Made by a program: the position numbers and the translations under genes | Assembly: GCA_018334755.1 (NCBI GenBank) | Contig: JAGXLI010000018.1 | Span: forward strand, 1 to 32,430 | Reading direction: 5' to 3' | DNA: 32,430 bases | Origin: Thermoplasmatota archaeon | GTDB taxonomy: Archaea > Thermoplasmatota > Thermoplasmata > Halarchaeoplasmatales > Halarchaeoplasmataceae | Shown: piece after piece, positions 23,043-30,447 of the stretch | How positions within the stretch are numbered: position 1 is the first letter of the stretch | How the letters are laid out: every line of letters starts with the position of its first letter | Notes under the pieces: generated by a model | Seen by the model: only the letters and a program-made list of their open reading frames with translations | Told to the model about the DNA's origin: nothing | Database searches by the model: none

Positions 23043-23900
23043 TCACCTCTTTTCATCCAGTATCTTCTTTACAGCTTCCAATCTTTCTTCTCTATCCATC
23101 CTGTCCTCGACGGGATTTCCCTCCGGATAAACTTTCTCGTTGTAGACCGGCATCTCTTCTTTGTAGAGTATGCCTATCGGTAAACGTTCTTCTTCCTCGG
23201 CCAGTTCTACTGCCTCTTTTCTGGTCTCCGCCGGCTTCTCCAAAACTTCAACCAATTCATTGTACTTTTCGTACGTATCGTTGAACGTGACGCAGGGTTG
23301 AAGCACGTCCACTAAAGAAAAACCTTCGTGCTTCACCGCTTCTACTATCAGGTCCGTCAAATGCTGCATCTTTCCCGGGTAGCCTCTAGCCACGAATCCA
23401 GCGTCTGAAGAGAGCAGCACTCTTAACGGGTTGATCGGTTCATTAACGCTGCCTTCCGGCGACGAAGGTCCTTTAAAACCCTGAACGCTCGTAGGTGATT
23501 TCTGTCCAGTGGTAAGAGCGTAGTTCCCGTTGTTGTGAACTATCATCGTTATGTCCGCGTTCCGTTTAGCCGCGAATATCAGATGCGACAGACCTTCGCC
23601 GTAGGCGTCTCCGTCTCCTCCGAAGGCCATCACTTTCAACTCGGGATTGGCGAACTTCATACCCTGGATGGTGGCGGATTCTCTTCCGTGTATTGAATAT
23701 AAACCGCCTATATTCAAGTAATCGAATATCTTGCCGTGGCATCCGATTCCTGCGGAGATCAGCATAATATCTCTTCCTATGCCTTCATCTTCAAGTTTCT
23801 TCACGGCCTGCTTTACAGAATTGAGCAAGCCGAAATTTCCACAGCCGGGGCACCACGTATTTTCTATTTCACTTTCCACGTCTAAGTCATCAAACTTCAT
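23043..23900 (-). CDS. 2-oxoacid:ferredoxin oxidoreductase, beta subunit
   Basis: The TPP- and cluster-binding subunit of a two-subunit 2-oxoacid oxidoreductase. NTWCPGCGNFGLL near residue 17, GIGCHGKIFDYLNIGG near 53 and LQPCVTFND near 199 give the four cluster cysteines. FGGDGDAYGEGLSHL opens the TPP motif, and HNNGNYALTTGQKSPTS closes it. This TGQ-type sequence matches 2-oxoacid or 2-oxoglutarate type enzymes rather than PorB. Length 285 aa is normal. It overlaps the alpha gene by four bases (ATGA) and is followed by the nitroreductase gene. The substrate is not decided by sequence alone. Confidence 0.9.
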   Translation of the reverse strand: MKFDDLDVESEIENTWCPGCGNFGLLNSVKQAVKKLEDEGIGRDIMLISAGIGCHGKIFDYLNIGGLYSIHGRESATIQGMKFANPELKVMAFGGDGDAYGEGLSHLIFAAKRNADITMIVHNNGNYALTTGQKSPTSVQGFKGPSSPEGSVNEPINPLRVLLSSDAGFVARGYPGKMQHLTDLIVEAVKHEGFSLVDVLQPCVTFNDTYEKYNELVEVLEKPAETRKEAVELAEEEERLPIGILYKEEMPVYNEKVYPEGNPVEDRMDREERLEAVKKILDEKR

Positions 23901-25570
23901 TTTATCGCCTCCTCTATCTTGGCGGCAAGTTCCCGGGGTTCGAAAGCTCTACCGTCATATTTTCTTATCACCGTCTTCGGTTTGATCCTGCATTTTTCAC
24001 GTAAAAGCGTCGCTAACTGCCCGGTAGAATTCTGCTCGACGACTACAGCATCTTCTCCCATGTATTCTTCCAGCTCCCAGACCGGGAACGGATTCAGATA
24101 CACGGGTTGAACTATTTTAGCATCGACATCAGCAAATTTCAACGCCTCCCGGACACTCATCGTCGTAGATCCAAAGGTGAAGATCACCGTGTCTCCTTCA
24201 TTGAACTCGTTGACCGTATTCATCTCTTTCAGTTCCAATATCAAAGTTTCGTTTTTCTCTCTCCTCTTGTCGTGCATCTCCTCTACGGTTTCAGCGTTTT
24301 CAGTAGTATATCCCATCTCGTCATGCTCGTAACTGTTCCACTGTATGAGGTCCTCGGCCGGAGGGAACTTTAAAGGAGAAATACCGTCTTCCGTCTTCTC
24401 GTATCTTTTGTATTCCTCATCTTCTGCAGCCATCTTAGTCTCCAAAGGATCGTCATCTAAAGAATCGAGATCTATATCTAAAGTCTTAGCGCTCTCCGAA
24501 AGGTGCTTCTCGGTCAGGAAGATTCCAGGGGTCTGGTACTTCCAAACGAGCTCTAACATCTCATTCGAAAGGAAGAACGCTTCTTTGACGCTACCGGGCG
24601 AGGCCACGATGAGTGGAAATTCACCGTGTCCCTGGTTGAGGGCAAAGTTCAGGTCGGCCTGTTCAGTGTAAGTCGGAACTCCTGTGGAAGGCCCTGGACG
24701 TGAAGCCAATACGAAAAGAACGGGCGCTTCAGTCATGCCCGCTAGAGAAACGGTCTCTTCCATAAGAGCGAGACCGCCCCCGCTAGTCCCCACCATAACT
24801 CTTGCGCCGGGTACCGTTGCGCCCACGGCCATGTTCGCCACTCCGATCTCGTTCTCCGGATGGATAGGCAAAACTTGCAGTTTGTCCTTGTGACCAGCAA
24901 AAAGGTGGAGTATCGACGAGGCGGGAGTCATGGGATAGCCGATATACATATCTAGGCCTCCGGCGGCCGCGCCTAGAGAGAGCGACTCGTTTCCAGTTAA
25001 AACCGTAGATTCACTCTTTCCTTCCTCCAGCTCGAACGTTTTATCTATCTTTTTATCAACTTCCTCATACACCTCTACCCCAAAAGATAAATTCTCTTCG
25101 ACACCTCTTGAATATTCCTTTTCGATCAATTCTTTCAGATCTTTCTGATCCATCCCATTACAGGCGGCCAAAACAGCTACGCCCGCTACACCTTTTATCA
25201 AATCCGGCTTCGAGTACTCTTTGGCCATATCACCCAGTGGAAGTCCTATACCATCGTCTTTTTCTCCAGAATCGTCTGAATTGTAGAACATCAGACCATC
25301 TTCAGCTAAATGACCTTCATGAATATCTCGACTCCGCTCGTCTAGATTCACTATCAGGTCCACTTCCATGTGATGGCTGTAGATCTCTCTGGTAGAAGTG
25401 CTGACCACAGAAAAATTGTGACCGCCTCTTATCAGGCTCTGATAATCGTCCATCTGGAACGCTTCCCTACCTAGATCTAAAAAAAGACTTGTAGCTGCAG
25501 CGCCCGCCTTTTTGACTCCTTCTCCTGCCTTCCCTCCAATCAGATACGTGAATACATCTTTATCTTTCAT
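23897..25570 (-). CDS. 2-oxoacid:ferredoxin oxidoreductase, fused gamma-alpha subunit
   Basis: A 557-residue fusion of gamma (about 1-180) and alpha domains (about 190-557). The gamma part begins FTYLIGGKAGEGVKKAGAAA and contains QSLIRGGHNFSVV. The alpha part has MYIGYPMTPASSILHLFAG, HPENEIGVANMAVGA and GTSGGGLALMEETVSLAGM, which are characteristic of KorA-type subunits. PGPSTGVPTYTEQADL is the loop found in 2-oxoacid enzymes of Sulfolobus type. The two-gene arrangement with no delta ferredoxin subunit differs from porGDAB in this window, so the organism has at least two distinct 2-oxoacid oxidoreductases. AGGGAGAG precedes the ATG, and a palindromic TATA lies at 25601-25616. Confidence 0.92.
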   Translation of the reverse strand: MKDKDVFTYLIGGKAGEGVKKAGAAATSLFLDLGREAFQMDDYQSLIRGGHNFSVVSTSTREIYSHHMEVDLIVNLDERSRDIHEGHLAEDGLMFYNSDDSGEKDDGIGLPLGDMAKEYSKPDLIKGVAGVAVLAACNGMDQKDLKELIEKEYSRGVEENLSFGVEVYEEVDKKIDKTFELEEGKSESTVLTGNESLSLGAAAGGLDMYIGYPMTPASSILHLFAGHKDKLQVLPIHPENEIGVANMAVGATVPGARVMVGTSGGGLALMEETVSLAGMTEAPVLFVLASRPGPSTGVPTYTEQADLNFALNQGHGEFPLIVASPGSVKEAFFLSNEMLELVWKYQTPGIFLTEKHLSESAKTLDIDLDSLDDDPLETKMAAEDEEYKRYEKTEDGISPLKFPPAEDLIQWNSYEHDEMGYTTENAETVEEMHDKRREKNETLILELKEMNTVNEFNEGDTVIFTFGSTTMSVREALKFADVDAKIVQPVYLNPFPVWELEEYMGEDAVVVEQNSTGQLATLLREKCRIKPKTVIRKYDGRAFEPRELAAKIEEAIK

Positions 25571-25600
25571 TTTATCTCTCCCTCTTATACTGGTTTTAGA

Positions 25601-25623
25601 TTTTTATATATAAAAAGAAAGGG
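25601..25623 (-). promoter_or_regulatory. TATA box of the 2-oxoacid oxidoreductase operon, with ferritin terminator
   Basis: TTTTTATATATAAAAA at 25601-25616 is a symmetrical TATA-like stretch about 30-45 bases from the ATG at 25570. The minus-strand T-rich run just above it (complement of 25613-25623) lies after the ferritin stop and can end that transcript. Confidence 0.5.
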
Positions 25624-25648
25624 TTTTTGAACGACCGTTCTTAACGTC

Positions 25649-26176
25649 TTACTCCTCTTCTCCTAGCTTTACCGGAAATACGCTCGCCATGGGCCGCTGT
25701 CCTAACTCCTCGTCCAGCATCATCAGTCCTCTGTAGTCGTCTCCGATCATCTCTAGTTTATCAAGGATCTCTTCCGCGGATTCTTCTTCTTCCACCTGTT
25801 CGTCGATGAACCACTGTAGCATCTGTAGTGTAGCTCTATCGTTCTTCTCTTCAGCTAGGTCCGCCAGCTCGTTGATCCTATCGGTGACGTACTGCTCGTG
25901 TTCGTAGGTGTCCTTGAAGACCTCGAGAGGAGAATCCCATTCCACCTTCGGCTTCTCTATCTCGTCCAGTTCGACTCTACCCCCTCTGCTGTTCACGTAC
26001 TGGTACAACCTCATCCCGTGGTTGATCTCCTCTATGAACTGGGAGTGCATCCACGCTTCGAAGCCGTCTAAACTACGTGAGGCGAACTCCGACGCCATGG
26101 AGAGGTAGATGTAAGCGGAGTACAATTCCGCATTTATCTGGTCGTTCAGCGCTTCTTCCATCTCTTCATCTATCAT
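25649..26176 (-). CDS. ferritin
   Basis: A 175-residue ferritin (FTN type), storing iron and consuming Fe2+ with O2 or peroxide. The four-helix bundle ligands are in place: ALNDQINAELYSAYIYLSMA (E), FIEEINHGMRLYQYVNSRGG (ExxH), and the late EQVEEEESAEEILDKLE. I start at ATG 26176 (MIDEEMEEAL): AAGGTGAT just before it is the ribosome binding site. The in-frame ATG at 26191 precedes that site and lies inside the rubrerythrin stop region. It is co-transcribed behind rubrerythrin, a combination that handles both peroxide and the iron it could react with. Confidence 0.93.
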   Translation of the reverse strand: MIDEEMEEALNDQINAELYSAYIYLSMASEFASRSLDGFEAWMHSQFIEEINHGMRLYQYVNSRGGRVELDEIEKPKVEWDSPLEVFKDTYEHEQYVTDRINELADLAEEKNDRATLQMLQWFIDEQVEEEESAEEILDKLEMIGDDYRGLMMLDEELGQRPMASVFPVKLGEEE

Positions 26177-26187
26177 ATCTATCACCT

Positions 26188-26712
26188 TCATGCAGAAAAC
26201 TTCTTGAACTTGTCGCGGGAAAGTCCACAGACCGGGCAGTTCTCGGGCGGTTCACCTTCGTGGGTGTATCCGCACTTCGGGCAGATGTAAACGTCGTCCA
26301 GTTCGATGTCTTCGTCGTCCTCCGCCACTTCTTTCGCATCTTTGTACATCCCCTCGTGTATCTTCTCGGCCTCTAGGGCGTAATTTATAGATGTCTGTGC
26401 GCCGTATTCCTCTTCCAGTTCCGCTATCGCATGGTAAGCTGGATACATCGAAGTGTTTTCGAAATTCTCACCGTCGATACCACTTTGGAGGTTCTGAACT
26501 GTATCCCCTATATTGCCGAGTTCTTCGAAATGGTTGCCCGCGTGTACTCTTTCCGCGTAGGCTATCGCTCTGAAAAGTCTCGCTATGTTCTCTTTTCCCT
26601 CTTCTTCCGCTATATCACTGAATATCAGGTACTTCATGTGCGCTTTGGATTCGCCCGCATACGCTTCCTTCAAGGACTTTTCCGTCATCTCTCCTAATTC
26701 TTCTTCGCTCAT
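26188..26712 (-). CDS. rubrerythrin
   Basis: A 174-residue rubrerythrin that reduces hydrogen peroxide with a di-iron site. The N-terminal bundle has EAYAGESKAHMKYLIFSDIA (E) and AIAYAERVHAGNHFEELG (ExxH), and the third and fourth helices contain YHAIAELEEEYGAQTS and EAEKIHEGMYKDAKEVAEDD. A C-terminal rubredoxin-like zinc/iron knuckle is CPKCGYTHEGEPPENCPVCG. GAGGTG lies eight bases before the ATG. A TATA box at 26739-26752 shows it starts its own transcript with ferritin, separate from the gene block upstream. Confidence 0.94.
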   Translation of the reverse strand: MSEEELGEMTEKSLKEAYAGESKAHMKYLIFSDIAEEEGKENIARLFRAIAYAERVHAGNHFEELGNIGDTVQNLQSGIDGENFENTSMYPAYHAIAELEEEYGAQTSINYALEAEKIHEGMYKDAKEVAEDDEDIELDDVYICPKCGYTHEGEPPENCPVCGLSRDKFKKFSA

Positions 26713-26738
26713 ATCTAAACACCTCTATTTTGTATTTG

Positions 26739-26765
26739 ATTTTATAATAAAAGAAAAAGTTTTGA
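26739..26765 (-). promoter_or_regulatory. TATA box of rubrerythrin-ferritin, with upstream T-rich terminator
   Basis: The minus strand has TTTTATTATAAAAT at 26739-26752, about 27-40 bases from the rubrerythrin ATG. Just above it, T-rich tracts after the peroxiredoxin stop (complement of about 26751-26765) can end the preceding transcript. Confidence 0.5.
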
Positions 26766-26779
26766 AGTAAAAGGTTTTT

Positions 26780-27451
26780 TTAGGATTCCTTGTGACACAA
26801 CCACCAATCGTAGCACTCGATCTCTCCTTTGTCTTCCTGCTCTCTTCTCTCCTTGATCATCTCGTCACTGTTGGCCGGCGGCATTATCACGTCGTCTCCC
26901 ACCAACTCGTTCTCAGGCCAGTTCGCTGGGATAGCCACATTCTCTTCATCGGCCTTCTGGAACCCTTTTATCATCCTGATTATCTCGTCCATGTTCCTCC
27001 CGAGTTCCGCTGGGTAGTAAAGTATAGCTCTTATCGTTGACTGTGGATCGACTATGAATACGGCTCTTACCGTCGCTGTTCCACCGGTATGGTGTATCAG
27101 TCCTAGCTTATCAGCGACTTTTCCCTGCCCGTCCGCTATTATCGGGAATTCGATCTTTTCACCGAGTTCATCTTCGATCCATTCGGTCCATTTCAGGTGG
27201 CTGTAGACCTGGTCTATACTGAGTCCGATCAATTCCGTGTTCAGTTCTCTGAACTCATCGAACCTCTTCTGGAACGCGTAGAACTCGGTTGTACATACGG
27301 GGGTAAAATCTCCAGGATGGGAGAACAGTATGAACCACTCTCCCTCGAATTCCTGCGGCAGTTCTATCTCGCCGTGCGTAGTGTTAACAGTCATCTCTGG
27401 GAATTCATCTCCTATCAGCGGCATGCCTTCTTCTTTTTCTTCTTCTTCCAT
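26780..27451 (-). CDS. peroxiredoxin (Prx6 type)
   Basis: A 223-residue archaeal Prx6-family thiol peroxidase. [20 protein letters not shown] carries the peroxidatic cysteine C53 in the PxxxTxxC motif, and the C-terminal [14 protein letters not shown] has C213 and C219, matching the two additional cysteines of the archaeal Prx with a C-terminal disulfide. [20 protein letters not shown] is family-typical. A short acidic N-terminal extension precedes [16 protein letters not shown] is the ribosome binding site. It follows the superoxide reductase gene by 16 bases. Confidence 0.94.
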   Translation of the reverse strand: MEEEEKEEGMPLIGDEFPEMTVNTTHGEIELPQEFEGEWFILFSHPGDFTPVCTTEFYAFQKRFDEFRELNTELIGLSIDQVYSHLKWTEWIEDELGEKIEFPIIADGQGKVADKLGLIHHTGGTATVRAVFIVDPQSTIRAILYYPAELGRNMDEIIRMIKGFQKADEENVAIPANWPENELVGDDVIMPPANSDEMIKERREQEDKGEIECYDWWLCHKES

Positions 27452-27467
27452 TTTATTTCTCCTCTTT

Positions 27468-27845
27468 TTACAATTCTTTTTCGTTCGTCCACAGTCCGTG
27501 GATGTTGCAGTACGAGTTCGCTATGATGGTGCCAGGCTTTTCCGCCTTGATGGTTGCTACAACCTTCGGCTCTGCTAAGATCCCGCTAGTATCCGGCCCT
27601 TTAGCCGACTCCCCGTGGGATGTGAATTCGTACTTCCCCAACTGAATGGGGTACTCTTCACCTTCAGGCTTGAAGTACAGCTCGATCCACCTGATATGGT
27701 GTTCCGTCTCGTTAGGGTGAGATATCTCCTTACCCACCGTAGCTTTCACCTTGATTCCCTCGCCGACTTCTTTCGTTTCTATCGCCGGTACGTGCTTTTC
27801 CGTCTTCCAATCTTCCGTCTGATACAACTCTTCTATCTTTGTCAT
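27468..27845 (-). CDS. sor: superoxide reductase (neelaredoxin type)
   Basis: A 125-residue 1Fe superoxide reductase converting superoxide to H2O2 with electrons from rubredoxin. Active-site ligands are H18 in EKHVPAIE, H43 and H49 in [13 protein letters not shown], and C113 and H116 in SYCNIHGLW; the preceding glutamate E16 is the usual sixth ligand. No N-terminal desulforedoxin iron domain is present. It follows the Bcp gene; that gene's TGA lies in GAGAGGTGA, which is its ribosome binding site. Its H2O2 product would be removed by the neighbouring peroxiredoxins and rubrerythrins. Confidence 0.95.
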   Translation of the reverse strand: MTKIEELYQTEDWKTEKHVPAIETKEVGEGIKVKATVGKEISHPNETEHHIRWIELYFKPEGEEYPIQLGKYEFTSHGESAKGPDTSGILAEPKVVATIKAEKPGTIIANSYCNIHGLWTNEKEL

Positions 27846-27852
27846 TTTTCTT

Positions 27853-28332
27853 TCACCTCTCTTCCTTTACTACATTTATTACTTCTCTAAATTCAGGCAC
27901 TTCTCCCATAGAATAAACCTTTGAGAAGATTACCTTTTGATCTTCATCTACCAAGACATTAGCTCTTTTAGAGAACCCTTTATCCTCCATGAAAAGTCCA
28001 TACCTCTTCGCGACTTCACCATGGGGCCAGAAATCCGACAGTATCCTGAGGTCTTCGAGACCCAATTTTTCGGACCATAACTTTTTGCTGGGAACTGGAT
28101 CGACGCTTATCCCGATCGGGATAAGATTTAATTCCTGGAACTTATGATTATAATCTTCCAAAGACTTCATCTGCTCGGCACATACACTCGTCCCGGCTAG
28201 TGGATGAAAAGACAAGAGAACTTTCGTCCTTTCCTTGTAATCTCTCAGGGTGAATTCCTCGCCGTATTGATCTTCTAAAGTGAAGTCCGGCGCTTTTTCA
28301 CCTACCTCTATCTTTGAATCTCTCTCTTCCAT
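27853..28332 (-). CDS. peroxiredoxin (Bcp/AhpC-TSA family)
   Basis: A 159-residue thioredoxin-fold peroxidase. GEKAPDFTLEDQYGEEFTLR opens the fold, and SFHPLAGTSVCAEQMKSLED carries the peroxidatic C51. RANVLVDEDQKVIFSKV closes the fold. No other cysteine is present, so it works as a 1-Cys enzyme or with a partner. It starts five bases in from the rubredoxin end: the rubredoxin TGA is part of GATGAGGTGA, which is the ribosome binding site. Confidence 0.9.
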   Translation of the reverse strand: MEERDSKIEVGEKAPDFTLEDQYGEEFTLRDYKERTKVLLSFHPLAGTSVCAEQMKSLEDYNHKFQELNLIPIGISVDPVPSKKLWSEKLGLEDLRILSDFWPHGEVAKRYGLFMEDKGFSKRANVLVDEDQKVIFSKVYSMGEVPEFREVINVVKEER

Positions 28333-28342
28333 TCATTTCACC

Positions 28343-28507
28343 TCATCCTTCGACCTTTTCGAATTTGTCCTTGGGCGCTCCACAAACGGGACAGACCCAT
28401 TCGTCTGGTAAATCTTCGAATTTTGTCCCTGGTTCTATATCGTTACTCTCGTCGCCCTTCTCTTCATCATATATATACCCGCAGACGGTGCATCTCCATT
28501 TTGCCAT
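28343..28507 (-). CDS. rub: rubredoxin
   Basis: A complete 54-residue rubredoxin, a small iron protein that carries single electrons. Iron ligands C6 and C9 ([11 protein letters not shown]) and C39 and C42 ([10 protein letters not shown]) are in canonical places, with the aromatic core (W4, Y11, Y13, F30, W37, F49) intact. AGGAGGT lies six bases before the ATG. It sits between the rubrerythrin-like gene and Bcp on the same strand and likely supplies electrons to SOR, the rubrerythrins and possibly the flavodiiron protein. Confidence 0.97.
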   Translation of the reverse strand: MAKWRCTVCGYIYDEEKGDESNDIEPGTKFEDLPDEWVCPVCGAPKDKFEKVEG

Positions 28508-28519
28508 GCTTAAACCTCC

Positions 28520-29035
28520 TCAGGGCCCCTGGTGCATCCCAGGGAAATATTCGTCGAACTCTTCAAATTCCTTCATCCTCTCGACCTCTTCCTTCAATAT
28601 TTCATAGTGGTTCTGCTCCATCCCCGCAAGATACGTCAATAGTTTTTTTGGATTCTTTTCAAGACCGACATCATCGGATTTCTCAGCCATCTTGGTATAA
28701 AAATCTCGTGAAGCTATCTCAGCATCCATCGCTTGTTCTATTATCTCACTTTCATCCATGTCTTCACCGTACCTGATGTAGGGTAACGGTACGGGTGTTT
28801 CTTCGTTTGGGTCTATCTCGCTCTTAGATCCGAAATCTTCGTATATATTTCTTAAAAATCCCTCATGCTTTTCCTCTTCACCTGCAAGGAATTCAAATCT
28901 CTCGGCCATGACGAAATTATCCACCCTTCCAGCCATGTGTTCATAGACCTCTGTAGCGTTGATCTCCGCTTTGACCGCTCCTTCCAACATCTCTTCGAAA
29001 CTCAACTCTTCAATATCTATATCTTCTTCTACCAT
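28520..29035 (-). CDS. ferritin-like / rubrerythrin-family protein without rubredoxin domain
   Basis: A 171-residue four-helix di-iron protein of the rubrerythrin superfamily. SFEEMLEGAVKAEINATEVY, FEFLAGEEEKHEGFLRNIY (ExxH), EQAMDAEIASRDFYTKMAE and LAGMEQNHYEILKEEVERM (ExxxH) supply the ligands. The C-terminus ends in FPGMHQGP, and there is no cysteine knuckle, so it depends on separate rubredoxin (next gene). AGGAGGT eight bases before the ATG is a strong ribosome binding site. It is the first gene of the redox-defence block rubrerythrin-like / rubredoxin / Bcp / SOR / Prx6. Confidence 0.88.
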   Translation of the reverse strand: MVEEDIDIEELSFEEMLEGAVKAEINATEVYEHMAGRVDNFVMAERFEFLAGEEEKHEGFLRNIYEDFGSKSEIDPNEETPVPLPYIRYGEDMDESEIIEQAMDAEIASRDFYTKMAEKSDDVGLEKNPKKLLTYLAGMEQNHYEILKEEVERMKEFEEFDEYFPGMHQGP

Positions 29036-29173
29036 GTTTTCATACCTCCTAAACTCAAAGTTTTAGTTCGATCGTTACCTTGATCACTTTCCCTACTCCC
29101 CGATTGTTCTAACCCTAAATTAAATTTTTCTTTTCTAGCGTTCCTTTTTATCATCGTTATAACACCCTAATAC

Positions 29174-29222
29174 ATACGAAGTATATTAATTTTTTGATAA
29201 GATTCGTAGAAAATTTTATATA
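29174..29222. promoter_or_regulatory. regulatory region between the redox cluster and lrp
   Basis: ATAC-GAA-GTAT at 29174-29184 is a perfect short inverted repeat. A TATA box TTTATATA at 29215-29222 lies 32-39 bases before the lrp ATG, giving an almost leaderless mRNA. The 218-base interval (29036-29253) serves both divergent units and is a natural target for the Lrp protein. On the minus side an AT-rich element sits at about 29117-29130. Confidence 0.4.
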
Positions 29223-29253
29223 ATAGCTATATTTTCTTTTAATATATACTAAT

Positions 29254-29679
29254 ATGATTGACGAAAAAGATAAGAAAATTCTTGAAATACTGAAAGAGAA
29301 TTCACGAACTCCATACACGGAGATAGCTAGAGAGGTGGATCTCAGTGAAGCCACTGTCAGAAAAAGGATCGACAAGATGAAAGAGGAAGGAATAATAGAT
29401 AAATTCACTATAGAACTGGATCCTGCGAATCTCGGTTATCAGACGGTCTGTTTGCTGGGTTTGGATGTAGAGCCCGAGCACTTCCTTAAAGCGATAAATG
29501 AACTAGAAGAGTTAGAGGAGGTCAAGTGGGTAGCTAAATCCACCGGAGATCACATGATAATGTCGGAGATCTGGACCAGAGACGGAGACCATCTTTCCGA
29601 CCTAATGACCAAGAAGATAGGAAAGATCGAAGGGGTAAGAGACCTTTGTCCCGCCATAATCCTAGAGAAGAGGAAATGA
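29254..29679 (+). CDS. Lrp/AsnC-family transcription regulator
   Basis: A 141-residue feast/famine regulator. The N-terminal helix-turn-helix runs from KKILEILKENSRTPYTEIA to VDLSEATVRKRIDKMKEEG. The C-terminal ligand-binding (RAM) part includes GYQTVCLLGLDVEPEHFLKA, VKWVAKSTGDHMIMSEIWTR and VRDLCPAIILEKRK. This family responds to amino acids or to redox state in some archaea. The start has no ribosome binding site, so it is likely leaderless. It diverges from the redox-defence cluster, which it may control, and overlaps sfsA by four bases. Confidence 0.9.
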   Translation: MIDEKDKKILEILKENSRTPYTEIAREVDLSEATVRKRIDKMKEEGIIDKFTIELDPANLGYQTVCLLGLDVEPEHFLKAINELEELEEVKWVAKSTGDHMIMSEIWTRDGDHLSDLMTKKIGKIEGVRDLCPAIILEKRK

Positions 29680-30407
29680 AAAAGCCACTTCTCAGGATAG
29701 AACCCGATTCTAAAGGTATTTTCAGAGAAAGGAAGAATCGTTTTCTTGCTGAGGTAGAGATCTCAAAGACCGATTCTGTAAAGAAAGTCCACGTTCGAGA
29801 CCCGGGAAGGCTTAGAGAGATCTTATACGACGGTAACGAAGTCCTTGTCAAAAAGGCGGAAAAGGAGGGAAGGAAAACAGATTGGGACCTTCTCGCTGGA
29901 AAGGTTAAAGAAAACTGGATACTGGTCAACTCGGGTTATCACAGGAAACTCATGGAAAAGATCTTAGAGAACCACGAGGTAAGTCCCTTTGGTGATATAA
30001 AGAGTTACCAGGGAGAGAAACAGCTTAGAGAGAGTCGGATAGATTTTCTATTGATAAAAGACGAGAAAAAGATCTGGGTAGAAGTCAAAGGATGCACTCT
30101 AGCAGAGAGTAAAAGAGCTCTGTTCCCCGACGCGCCTACAGAGCGCGGTACAAGACATGTGGAGGAGTTGACTCAGGTCATAAAAAAAGAAGAGGTCTCT
30201 GGAGCCGTGATCTTCCTTGTCTTTCGGCCCGATGCTGAATGTTTCGAACCCTACGAAAAAAGAGATCCTGAATTTACTAGTTCTCTCAAAAGAGGCATAA
30301 AACAGGGACTCGAAGTCCACCCAATAAAACTGAGTTATGACGGCGAGAAGATCTATCATAGGGAAAAGATCCCCTTATGTGAAAGTTTTGATCCAGATGG
30401 ATGTTAG
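29676..30407 (+). CDS. sfsA: SfsA (DNA/RNA nuclease-like, sugar fermentation stimulation protein)
   Basis: A 243-residue SfsA homologue. The family signature is complete: RKNRFLAEVEI, HVRDPGRLREILYDGNEV, SRIDFLLIKDEKKIWVEVKG with the acidic metal ligands of a PD-(D/E)XK-like core, and FPDAPTERGTRHVEELTQVI, which is diagnostic. I start at ATG 29676, overlapping the Lrp stop (ATGA) and preceded by AGAGGA; the frame from TTG 29646 would extend into lrp. The molecular role in archaea is not established; the family binds DNA and is nuclease-like in fold. Co-transcription with lrp is likely. Confidence 0.93.
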   Translation: MKKPLLRIEPDSKGIFRERKNRFLAEVEISKTDSVKKVHVRDPGRLREILYDGNEVLVKKAEKEGRKTDWDLLAGKVKENWILVNSGYHRKLMEKILENHEVSPFGDIKSYQGEKQLRESRIDFLLIKDEKKIWVEVKGCTLAESKRALFPDAPTERGTRHVEELTQVIKKEEVSGAVIFLVFRPDAECFEPYEKRDPEFTSSLKRGIKQGLEVHPIKLSYDGEKIYHREKIPLCESFDPDGC

Positions 30408-30447
30408 AAGATAAAATAGAAAGGGGTTCTAAAAAGGGGTTTGGACC

